NCBI GenBank assembly: GCA_013368495.1
Contig: LUCH01000426.1
Location: forward strand, 16,109 to 80,108
Source: Paragonimus heterotremus
Lineage: Eukaryota > Platyhelminthes > Trematoda > Plagiorchiida > Troglotrematidae
Direction: 5' to 3'
Length of the DNA stretch: 64,000 nt
Below, piece by piece: positions 21,200 to 32,300 of this stretch. Numbering within the stretch: position 1 is the first letter of the stretch; the number at the start of each line of letters is the position of its first letter. The position numbers and the translations under genes were made by a program. A model generated the notes under the pieces. The model ran no database searches. It was not told where the DNA came from and saw only the letters and a list, made by a program, of their open reading frames with translations.

Positions 21200-24100
21200 C
21201 AGTTATCTTCATAGAAGGTGGTTACATTCACTGGACATTTATTCAATGATTAAGAATTTGGTCAATTCTGCTTTGATGTGAACTAAAAAACATTCTTCAG
21301 AGAATTTTGGTGTGATGCACGATCAAGTCACACTAGAAGGTGTCCGGACGATACACTCACGAAATTTCTACACATCACTGTATCTAACATGTGTACTTTG
21401 ACGAGGCAGGTCTCTGAAGCATTTCTAGCAGTCAACCACTGCCTCTATGCAGTAACGTCTCTCGAGTCGGTAAAGTGAACTGAGTGCTAGAAGTTCATTT
21501 AGTGCACTCAACCTGAATCAGTTGTCTGATATACTGGAGGGTTGACGTACTTCTTCATGAAAATGAATCTCTTCACACAGAACTATAACATATTTCGTCC
21601 AATAATGCCACATGTGAACGGCATTGTTGTACAGTAAAATATCTATAACCCTCTTTGGAATGACAGTCCGTTTCATGTAGGGTAAAATCGTCTCTCGGGA
21701 GGGTGAATAGATCTGATGAGACGGTTTTTATACACTATGTTGGATTCTGAAGATACATCTGCGAGCTTTCGGATATCTTTTGAAAACCTTGCGGTTCCAA
21801 CTCCAGATGGTTCTGAATGAAGTATGTTTCTTCTAAAGTGATACATTTTAGAATAGGAATGCCGTTAAACAATCAAAAGGCGTGACAACAAACTAACGAC
21901 AACTGTTATCTTGTTTCAGGTTAATTTTGACGTGGTACTTTTTATTCCATTAGCGCAAACACACTGCAGCCCTTGTAACCACTGACTAACTCACAGTCAC
22001 ATGCTAACATCCAATCACTCTTTTGATTCGGTCTACTGACATTCTTGTTGTGATACAATGCACTTCTTATTACAGGCCACCAAGACTGTTTTTCAGTTTG
22101 CATGGATAAGCAATACTTAGAGAATCATGTCATTCTGCCGATAACAGATTGCTGTTAACTCCGCACCATGCTTCTTGTCCTGTTTTTTTCTGTTGTCAAA
22201 GTGGAACGTCAAGTTTTCGACTCGGAAACTTTCACAAGTTTGCCATGCACTGGGACTAAATCGATCTCTGTTAAATATCACCTGTTTTATGAGAACCAAT
22301 CAACTGTCTGTTCACTCACGCTTCGATTAAACACGAGATTCAACGAACAGGCAATTTCACGTGATACGAATTGCTGTCCGTTCAGTTGATCGTAGACTTG
22401 AACATGTTTTTAAGCGCTCAAGATAGTATCCGTCAAAATCAAGAATAGACAACAAAATGAGGAATACGGTGAGTCGGAAAAATGTTGTAAACAAAATGAA
22501 ATGTTAAAGATTGTAAAACTGTGTCACTTTAAGTAAATCCTGAGCTACTTATCTAACTAATGAAGACAAGGTTGAGAATATTTGCGTCCTACCGATCCGT
22601 TTCATGCAAACTATCTGGTTCCTGCTTTTATTGTGTTAATTCGCTTTTGTGACGTTTACTGGCATTAGCCAAATTCGACGCACTTTTCTGTTATGGTAGT
22701 GAATCAGATTTGCTTCATTAAAGAAGGCAGGTCGTAAGGTGATCTGAACAGATTATAAATGAACTCCTTAGTAATATTGCAAGAGGTTTTGTCGGGGAAG
22801 TATTTTTAGCATGCAGTTAATATGGGGCACTTTAACTTGTATATACATACTACGATTCCAGTTTGATATAGTAAATCCAGCCACCACAATACGTGGAGAA
22901 TTTGAGGTGAAATCTGAGGCGGGTAATTAATCTGTAGGCTTTCTTTTGCTAATCAGGGATGAAAGCTTAAGGAAGCAGTTTGGAATAAAATGTAACAGGC
23001 AGCTTGATCCATGTATAGACAGGACGCTTTGATAGTCAACGAACAGTAATTGCTATTTACTAGTTTTAGTGGAAAATTACCTAACTCAATGGTCATGATC
23101 AAATCGATTTAGTGATTGGAAAGCCCACTCTGGGTTGTAGTGGAACCAGGAAATCAAACAACCATGTAACAAGACAATCTACAGGAACTGTGCACGGTGC
23201 ATTCCACCACCGTATGTTGCCGTATACTGGAAGAACGTTCCTGCTGAATAACAGAGAAATTCCATGGAAGTCTCTTCCCCCATTCTGTTAGAAGGGATCG
23301 GCGCCACGGTTAGCTGCCGGTGACAACGATCACGTGAAAGCAGAAGCCAAGGCGCGCGAGAACAAAGTGTGTATTGATTCAAACAATATACAGATAGTTA
23401 ATATGCCCAATGAACGTAACAGGTATGAAAGTAGTGCGTAATAAGAGGGTGAAAAAGTAAGACTCTACAAGACACAAGCACTACATCTAAGGTTCACTGC
23501 GGGCTGCTGTGTAGCTAAAGTGACGTGCGTGTCAGCATGTTGAATTGGTCCGTTTCAAAAGCACGTCGAAGAACTGGTTCGTTATCCCTGATGTTTTCCC
23601 ACAATTCACGAATAGTGCTACAAAAACACTGAAGACCGTCATTCGTGGAATATCCTCCATAAGCGCACCAAGTTTAACAGTTGCGTATAATGATAAAATG
23701 CATCAAATCCTTTTGCTCTTTGTTCATCGAAAGAATTATAAATAACCTCATATAACCAGTCGGGAATGGCATAACTATCTAAGCCGGCGGACTATCAGCT
23801 GCGTTCACAAGTTCCGGTGACTGTCAGCCTGGGTGTGGATTCTTGTTATATTCAGGGTCAACTTCTGAGTCGTTGTGAATGTCTGACACCGCCAGTTAGT
23901 AGAGTAATTGTACAGCCTATGCGGCAGAGCTAACCAAGAGGTTATCTTCAACATACTTTGAGTACACAAATCTGTACGTATGGGCGGTTTATAAGCAGTA
24001 TAACTGGAATCGGACTATGCCAAATCAGTTTAGTGGTAGGACTGGCTTGTATGATGTGTGTGTGTTCAATCTCGAAAGAATGAAGTGTTGGTATGAGACT

Positions 24101-25080
24101 GGATTGGCTTTCCTCCCGTGGCTGTTTTGGTAACCAGATTACGTGAACCTATGTATCGCTTCATCTATCCAGATGCCTCCATCACATTGGCTTATACTCT
24201 TGTTTATACTCTTGAGAACAGCAAAAACACATTACATCTGTAATATTATCAAACAGTAATAGTGCTTGGGCTTCGACTGATAAGTGAGTAAAGGTTTACA
24301 ATATTCAAAGCTTACCAGGCGTATGCGTGTTCAGTCTTGCTCTAGGGCCTACCAGTATGGAAAGTGTGGATAACATTTTGCTATTTCATCATTTTTGAAT
24401 TCACTTGTTAGCCTGTATTAGTTGAGACGATTGTGTGAGCATCCACGTGGTCTTCCAGTATATAACTCGGAAATTTTCACGTTCACGACTAATGACTGAG
24501 TTGATAAAAGTGCACTATGTTCGCTGGCTTAGGCACATATACACTCACTACGTTGCCCGAGCTCCTGTCGCATCACATTGTTAATTATGCTTGCTGTTGC
24601 GTGAAATACATTACAACACGATAAGGAGGCGATATATTCCTGGGCAAGTGAAAGTTCTAAGTTTCTTACTGTGCGACGTTGAGAAGTGCCATCTGTCAAT
24701 TTGGAGAATGTTAGACCACTCGCGCTGCTGGTTGCAAACGCTTTCTGACAATACACTGTATCACAGTCAGTGGCGAGATTGTCTGTCGACTCAATAAATT
24801 TCCACAGTTTTGTCCGTTTATTATTCGGTTTATTGCATGCACTGTGTTTAATAATTCGCTTTCTAACCGGTTGACTATTATCATGATCGATGGCAGCCTG
24901 ATTAACAATATCGAACCTTAGGGTTCAAAACTTAAACTGTACGGTCGTGTAATGAAACCTTAAATAAAGCACACAGGTTAAGGAAACCAGAGTATCCCTC
25001 TTTTTATTGATAATTCAGCTGCTTTTAAAACAAAATTATCGTGATTTGGCAGAGTTGTCTTCGAAGTAAGTGTAGTTAAT
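21200..25080. other. Gene-free stretch
   Basis: AT-rich, with no retroelement domain or convincing exon. Short open frames (for example 22168-22389 + and 23179-23382 -) show no family features. Confidence 0.35.
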
Positions 25081-25084
25081 CTTG

Positions 25085-25345
25085 TACAGCAGTGAAAGCC
25101 GTAAGGAGGCTGACTGATTTGTTGGAGATGTCTTAATTTCACCTATAGCTCAGTTTGTTTGCAAGTTGTGCTGATGTTGAGTGCTCGAACGTAGGCGTGG
25201 ACGGTTTTTACCAATTAGGCCTAATCCCTTCTCTATACTTTACCTGTTGATTAGAGCTAGCTGTTCTCTACTTGCATGTGTGCCAGTTATTTACCGGTGC
25301 ACACCGCAGATGCATTGCCGCCATGGATGATGGGGATGATGATGA
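25085..25345 (+). mobile_element. 5'-truncated LINE 3' end
   Basis: Matches the noncoding tail of the LINE at 38.3-39.7 kb: 'cagtgaaagccgt', 'cagtttgtttgcaag', '...tcgaacgtaggcgtgga' and a closing GATGATG repeat at 25328-25346. A 5' truncation with a short tandem repeat at the 3' end is typical of RTE-like LINE insertion. Confidence 0.6.
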
Positions 25346-25939
25346 TTACGATTGGGTTCTTACATGTGTAACCACAAATACTTTAATGCTTCCTCGTCTA
25401 CGAAAGTTCTGTAACTCCTAACATGGAAACCACTAGGTGGCACTGATAGAATTGTGGATTGACTGAAATGGTTCTGAATGAACAAACAGCAGTGTAGGAA
25501 CACGGTTCCTTTTCTGAATCTCCTAGGTGAATGAAACATCAGGACCTTGCTCACGGAAAGACGCGTATTCGTCTAGTTTGGTCGCTGTTTTTACGCACCC
25601 ACCACACCGTGGTGTTTGTGACAGCAGTCAATCAAATTTGACAGAAACACCACAAATCTAGAAGCATGTGTTAAGGAGTTCCATAGTTTAGAAGACCAAA
25701 TAACCCTTAGCCTCAGTGAGTGCGGTTTAACGTAATATCTCAAGTATGCCATACCACCTGAACTTAAGGGTCGAATTCATAAAACTACAATTGGAGTCGT
25801 TTTACATCACCACAGCTGTTACACAACAGGTAGCTTTGTTTGTGAATAGTATAGTGCGTACAATCGAGAACGAAATGGCGTGTCTCAACGCCATGAAGGT
25901 GATGGACCGAAAACGACTATTGGAATAGTGTATACACAC

Positions 25940-26252
25940 TATGAGAGACGAGACCATTGTATTCCTAATCTGAATGAAGGGTGGTGTTCATCATGTGTAT
26001 CCGATTTCCCCCTCCCTGCTCACTTTTTTGTCATGGACGACATTTTGGAAGGTACGCTTGAGGACTGCAATAAGCTTGCTGATGAGCTTCTTCCTGACAT
26101 TACATTACCCGACGTTGAGTAAGCAGATGACACTGTTTTACTTAAACCCTCTGCCGAAGACATTCAGACTATACAGAACAAGGTGGGTAGTCGGGCTGGT
26201 TTGTACGGAATGTGCTTCGCACGTTCAGATTGCAAAGTGTTGCTTCAAGACT
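25940..26252 (+). pseudogene. LINE reverse transcriptase fragment with TAA in the YADD box
   Basis: One frame reads HFFVMDDILEGTLEDCNKLA, then DITLPDVE, stop, ADDTVLLKPSAEDIQTIQNK, and later GMCFARSDCKVLLQD. This is the RT palm of a non-LTR element. The tyrosine of YADD has become TAA (26120-26122). Wording around the box differs from the family at 38 kb, so it is a second RTE-like family. It follows a tail fragment of the first family 600 nt upstream. Confidence 0.75.
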
Positions 26253-26954
26253 GAGGCATTTCCACTCCTACTTTTTATTGCAGTTAATCCGCTTTAGACT
26301 GTGAACAGTCTCACACACTAGGGTAGCACTCTGTCAGGGGCAAGATAAATTGCTGATGAGACATCGGCAATTTTTATTCCATCTGTAAACCGTTCTTCTA
26401 AAATATCTAACTTCACTGTTGAGGTTAGCAGTGGTCCTAGACACAGTACCTTCTGATCATGCTCAATGCTACTGAGAAGAAATGAATGATGACAAAATTT
26501 TCCCCGGGGTAAATTATACCACAACAGATGAACGAACGATGTCAGTGCACTTCGGAGCCATATTTACCACAATCTTTATTGGCATCACGAAGTAAATCAT
26601 GGGCTGTTTTGTAATTTCCAACATCCTGCGGTGCAGCAAATTGACTGACAATAATAATCGAGGAGAAAACCAAGAAAAACGCTCCAGTTCAGACAAACAC
26701 ATCCTTCCTAAATGACCTTTACGCGACCCAAACAACCAGACAATATGGGTGCTACATCAAATCAGCTTACTCAACTTTTCAGTTTTTCTTTTCTTAAAGC
26801 TTGTCATGGAGAGGTCTACAGTGCACATGCAAGCAAAGTGGATTTCGACCAATTCGACAAAACAAGTGAAGCAGTCGACTGATCCCCTGTGACATCAAGT
26901 AAGACAGTAGCTTGCAGGGATGGGAACCCTTATTTATAATCGGTCTTCCTAGGA

Positions 26955-27312
26955 ACTGTGAATGCTACAGAAGTGTTGTCTGGTATATGCGACCCTTGAG
27001 CTTCAGAGAGATAGCCTTCTGTCGCCATAAGTGCCTAAGATTAATAAACACCGCTATAGCCTTATAAATACACGCCTCTATTTCATTCCCTACACATTTG
27101 CTGCCGTAGCTAATGCAACCTCCCAGACATACAAACCGGTCAACAACTTTCATGACTTCATTATGTAACATCAAATCTAAGTAATTACAGCAATCTTGCA
27201 GAAGCACTCTGCATTTCGAGGCTGCAAAGCGCATTCCGAAGTACTTAGCAGAACGGGAAATTGCGTTCAGCGTTGCTTGTGCCACTTGAAAGTTGTCAAA
27301 CAGCAACACCTT
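26955..27312 (-). pseudogene. Internal LINE fragment, truncated at both ends
   Basis: The minus-strand frame is open for 114 codons: VLLFDNFQVAQ-like start, SRSAKYFGMRFAASKC, VGNEIEACIYKAIAVF, SLKLKGR. It is closely similar to 38596-38930 on the plus strand. It begins inside the YADD region (ACGACAAGG) and ends at YQTT with no 3' tail. A fragment lacking the LINE 3' end is not an ordinary insertion, so rearrangement or internal deletion is likely. Confidence 0.8.
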
Positions 27313-27319
27313 GTCGTGA

Positions 27320-28930
27320 GTTTATCTACATGAGGTGGAGGCCATATATTAGAATGTATCAAAGTACAGAGTAACTATTGTGAGATGACGTGAACATTAG
27401 GCAGGGCTATTTACATTGCAGAAGGAATTACGAAATCAAATTATCAAGTAATTCTAGCTAGCCATTTGTGCCAGCAAGTGTGATTGTCATGTAGTCTTAA
27501 ATTATTACCTGTGTGGACGTGAAAATTCGACTAATTCCTCACAACTGATTGAATAATATTGCAACATATCTTTTAAGGTTTGGAAGCGTATGTGAACACT
27601 AACTTGCTTATGCTAGGGCTTCTGTGCATGTATCTTTAGACCTCCCCAAGAGAATTTTCGACCAATAAGTCTGCCTTCCACAACTAAACTAATCACTGAA
27701 AATCTTCTTCTACGCCAGTCAACATTGCATTGTGCAAGGTCAAAGCACTTAATGTCCTTCCCATACAGGTTTGAGTGACAAATGGTGAGTAGGGGAAGTG
27801 GTTATGTTCGTAAAGTGTCGGATAAGTGACTCCACGAACAAGATGATTTATTTTCTCCATATGAGTGAATATTCATCTTAGGCACCGAAACAGAATTACA
27901 AGAAGAGTGGACGACAGCCGTAAACGTTAGTTACCTAGGTGATCCGTGTGAATTGAGTTCTGCAAAATAATTTGTCCAGTTTTGGGACTGGCAAGTGATA
28001 AAGAAAGTCTGCTGATAACGTGATTCTCTAATCTAGTACGAACCCCGTCATTCGTTTTGTTTACACGTACGCAATGTGCGGAAATTTTTGTAGGGTCACT
28101 TCCGAAGGTATGCCTGGTTGTTTTACCTAAAAACAATAGTAGTAGGGTTGATTTAACTGATTTTCCTGGCAGTTTGTCAGGTTATTCATAGGAACACTTT
28201 CTAAGTCAGCTGATCGCAGTTAAACCACTAAGAGCATTATTTTCTTCGATGCCTACTGTGAACTGTTCTTTTTCTTCATTCATTTAACAATTTACAGAGA
28301 CTCTTCTTCAGACCAGGTTCGGTAAGTAACAATGTTGATCTGGAGCATATAAAGAGGTTACGTTTCCCGTATTGTTTATTTGTAGTCTCCGTAATATAGA
28401 TTTGTATTCAGAGTATAGATATCAAGTTTATTTCTCATGAAACGAGTAAACTAAAAATTGTGCCAGTATCATCCGCCATCAACGAACCGGTGTGTAACAT
28501 GTGGATAAGAATGTTAGTGGCTTCAACTTCTGTTTAAGTGCACAGCCGTGTTACTCATCTCTGTTCAAAGAGCGCTTCTACAACATGAAATTGTACACAA
28601 CAATGCCGTCATCTCTCGGCTGCTAATAAACGCAAAAATTTGTGCACAGAAATTTCGCAATTTGTATCTATGTGTGCAACTGTATTTTAGCAACACTAAC
28701 ATCTCATTTGATCACTTATTCCAAACCCAGCTGAGTACCAAAAATATGTGAACCACTTGAGGATGATAAACACCTGTCTTATAGCTGGGAATAGCGCCTC
28801 TACTTAAACGCCCGTCAATACCACCCATTCACCTCCAGCTGGTTACAACCTGTTCCATCTCTTTGGACTTTAACTAATGCACATGACTTGTTCAGCTTTT
28901 TCTTAACCCTCCTCTTATAGGTTACGCACA
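27320..28930. other. Gene-free stretch
   Basis: No coding signal. It contains a 24-nt interval at 28298-28321 with a good acceptor and a GTAAGT donor, treated under findings. Confidence 0.3.
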
Positions 28931-28973
28931 GCTCGATAAAAAATGACTGAAGACAGCGTTGGTGGATTCCAGC

Positions 28974-29149
28974 GTGAACTGTTCGAGAAATCCTGCCGGG
29001 GCAGTCGATCCNNNNNNNNNNNNNNNNNNNNNNNNNNNNNNNNNNNNNNNNNNNNNNNNNNNNNNNNNNNNNNNNNNNNNNNNNNNNNNNNNNNNNNNNN
29101 NNNNNNNNNNNGTGAACTGTTCGAGAAATCCTGCCGGGGCAGTCGATCC
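28974..29149. repeat. Assembly gap of 100 N flanked by identical 38-bp direct repeats
   Basis: The 38-bp sequence at 28974-29011 (starting gtgaactgttcgag, ending gcagtcgatcc) is repeated exactly at 29112-29149. Exactly 100 N (29012-29111) lie between. This suggests a tandem minisatellite that the assembler could not span, or the same bases written twice on both sides of a scaffold gap. Any open frame drawn through the N run is meaningless. Confidence 0.9.
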
Positions 29150-29199
29150 TCTGGATCATTTAGTGGATTCCATATGAGACAGTGGGACGGGTGGGTAAC

Positions 29200-29330
29200 C
29201 GAGTCCAAATGTGAAATAACCGAGCTCCTGGCGTGGCTTCGTAGCTCAGCTGGTAGAGCGCTTGTCGCGTAAAGGCATAGTGTTCCTGTCGCTGGTTCAA
29301 ATGCAGCCGAAGCCCTGACTTTTCACAGTT
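29200..29330 (+). mobile_element. tRNA-derived repeat (copy 3, best preserved)
   Basis: The tRNA-like core is 29235-29314. Acceptor halves GGCTTCG and CGAAGCC pair over 7 bp, the D-arm GCTCAGCTGGTAGAGC is perfect, and the T-arm GCTGG-TTCAAAT-GCAGC has one G-G mismatch. The anticodon arm is too long and does not fold. Homologous units at 14934 and 55806, and shared sequence 5' of the tRNA part with 6870, show a dispersed repeat rather than a functional tRNA gene. The A and B boxes could still recruit RNA polymerase III. Confidence 0.75.
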
Positions 29331-32300
29331 GGGTCTCATCTAAAATTTGGGTTTTGTCAAACAACAGCAAACTGTGAACAAACAAGGGGAATACATTTAC
29401 ATGTCTATTTTGTACAAGATGCGATATTTTGTAAATTATAGACGCAGTTGTTAGATAACGGTATGAAGACACATGCAGTGTTGTTGTTGCCACTATGTGC
29501 TTTGGAACACTTAAAACTTACGTTGAGTGAATATGACTTGCAAAAGTTGAATATTGCCACCCCTGGAAAACTGAGCACATCCATTTTGTGGTCAACACAA
29601 GTGAACAATGTAAGCAGTTGGTTCCAGTAGCCGCTAGCAGAGTGGTGGTTTACTGTTTAGAATCAACTGAATCCTGTTAGCATCAAGCACGCTACGCAAA
29701 ATAACCCGTTGTCTGTGAACAAGTTTTAGAGTGCTGGTGCTGCTATTTATCCACTAGGTCACTGGGTCACGATCTCGAACGCTTAGGGGTCGGTGACTGA
29801 TATCTTCAAATCTTCAGGTCAGCCGCAAGTGGGTGACCAATTTTAGGCAACGAGACAATGAGCTGAATAAACTGAATTTGCAACTGGACACCGGGTTCAA
29901 TTGCTAAGCTCACTAGATGAGTTGATGAGTCATATTTAGCCCAGTCGTTGAAATATGCTTGTCCATCGGTGATATAAATGGATCAAATAGTTAAAGTGTT
30001 GAACCAACTTACAAAAGTTCGAAGTAACACCTTTCTGCAAAATCTTGCGATAAGGAAACTGTTCAAACGATTTGTTTGACAGTGACAAAACATGTGGTGC
30101 CAGTATAAGACATTTCAAAAAAGGTAGGGAACAATGAAAGATAACCTCGAACTAACCACACTCATCAACAGGTTGGAAAGGAAGTCCACAAAATCAATAA
30201 GAAAAGGTGCCATGAACGTAGTAAGCATATGAACCACTGGATCACAAGTGGACTTATGCAGTAAACCTACTTCACCAATGTACTATTATGTGCTCGTGTT
30301 TACGATAAACGATTGTTATACAAAAAGGAACAAAGTTTACTAAAGAATTGTAGATTAGGAGAAATAAAATCACATTTTAAAAGTGATCAGTATATCAATG
30401 ATTCCAATAAGGTATTACACGTCGACTGTATTTAGAAGTTTGGAAGCGAGAACCAAAATATTAAATTGAAGGAGATCAAAAAATGTGGCGCGGTGTGTTC
30501 AAACTAATGTGACAGACAACCATGTAAATCGATTAACAAATATGAAACTGGAGATGCGGTTGACTAAAGTTAAGCCCTACGCATGACTAATGTATTTTCG
30601 CATTCAAATAGGTCTTTTAGGCGACTCATTTGAAAAAGAATCATTTGATTTTCCCTCGTTGACGCTCGTCTACATGCACATGCTATGACCGGGATTTAAA
30701 CTCCAGTTGCATTCTTATGGAGCAGTCGAGATGAAACTTGTACCAGTGACTAAACTAAGCATTTGGCAATAAGTGCGTCTAAACCTTCAGGTATTTCCAG
30801 CAATAAGTATTGCTAAGAGTGACCGATCATTTTGAGGGGAGGCACAGTAATTATTCTGTCGATTTTCATTGGGCAATATATTTCACCTGACTTAAAGTAA
30901 TGAAAACTTATCAGGTTCTCTGGGCCACGACTTCATTACTATCAAGTGGTTAGAACTCTGGGTGATGACAAAAGAACTTCACTCATTCGTTTATAGCACC
31001 GACTTTCAAGCAGAATTTCCAACCAGCCTGTTTACAAAATAATGACCAAGCTTTACTAATGAGCTTCAACAACAGAAAAACACGTGGTTGCTGCCCCTTT
31101 TTCAGAAGTGACTATCTGACTGAATAAAAACACGTGGTTGATTGTTGGCATCAGCGAAAATCCCAAACTATTTAGGAGTAACGAATTGGAAGGTGTTAAA
31201 CTGAAGTCCGTTCAGGTTGGGTTACACAATCTACTAAAACAACTTTACCTCGTCCAGCCGATAAAAACTGTGGAACTTCGACCAGCTAGTGACAGGCGCA
31301 CTCAAGTAGTTGCGTGTGTTAAGTGGGCAAAGTGCTCCCAATTTGGGGCGGACTAACACATGACAGTTGTAGGATGCAACGGTAAGAAAGGTTTCTTGTG
31401 TTTGCGATTCTTATTAATGCGGTGAAATCAAAAGTCCACTTTTTGCTATGGGATGATATGAGACACGGAAGCATTTGATAGTGATTTCTACATATAGCAT
31501 GATGGCAGTCTGTGATAATAAACCAAACATTTCTGTAATGTGGAAACTGTGTACATTGCGGAAACCCGAGTGCAGTTCTAACCGCGGAACTGCACTTCAG
31601 CAATGCGCTTCCACTCCTCTTCTTTCAGACCTCATTCACTAGTCTTCTGAGCACTTATTCGTCAGTCTCAACTCAAGCTGTAGAATTAATTTAAATGTTT
31701 CAAAAAACAACTCATTCCACCAGTTTGTTTTTTAATGAATACCACATTTTTAGTTGATCTCTAATGGATTATTTTCCTCTTGTTGTAGGCTCCAATGGCG
31801 CACAAACTCTCATACAAGGTATATATTGACATTTCTGGTCACCCGTGTATTACTGGTCCTTTTTAGTTTGAGCCTGTAAACGTCTTTTCTCATTCTTCAG
31901 TCGGGACGACATTAATCATGACATCAATGGATTGTAAATAGCTTTTTTTGTGATTGGTTGCCAGATTAGAAAAAATTCTGATGGGAGTGTGAAATGTGTT
32001 GTTCGACAACAAAAGTTGACAAAACGGACTTTATTTCGTGCAATTATGTGAAAAGTTTTATAAGTCAGTGTGACACTTATAAATTGTGTATAGAGACTAA
32101 TACAAAGTCAGTAATCTAGTTACTGTTCATCCGAATTCAATATATCTCGTTCAGTCTATACACTCACAAAGTCTATGGTAAACTTCAGTCGACTGAGCAT
32201 CTGCGAAAGATCGATATGGACAGATGGATGAGTCAATGCCAAAAATCTTTGAATAGGACTGATAAATCAGTTTTTCAAGTGTCAGAGAATCATCACAACA

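Noticed and set aside
28915..29272. Open reading frames crossing the N run
   Set aside because: They exist only because N is translated as X across an assembly gap.
29235..29314. Functional tRNA gene
   Set aside because: The anticodon arm does not fold, the T-arm has a mismatch, and related units occur elsewhere as repeats.
30010..30035. 22-nt minus-strand interval with a GTAAGT donor and a TTTTGCAG acceptor
   Set aside because: Length not divisible by 3 and isolated.
32168..32200. 33-nt minus-strand micro-exon with a GTGAGT donor
   Set aside because: Isolated; kept as an estimate of background for the + strand cluster.
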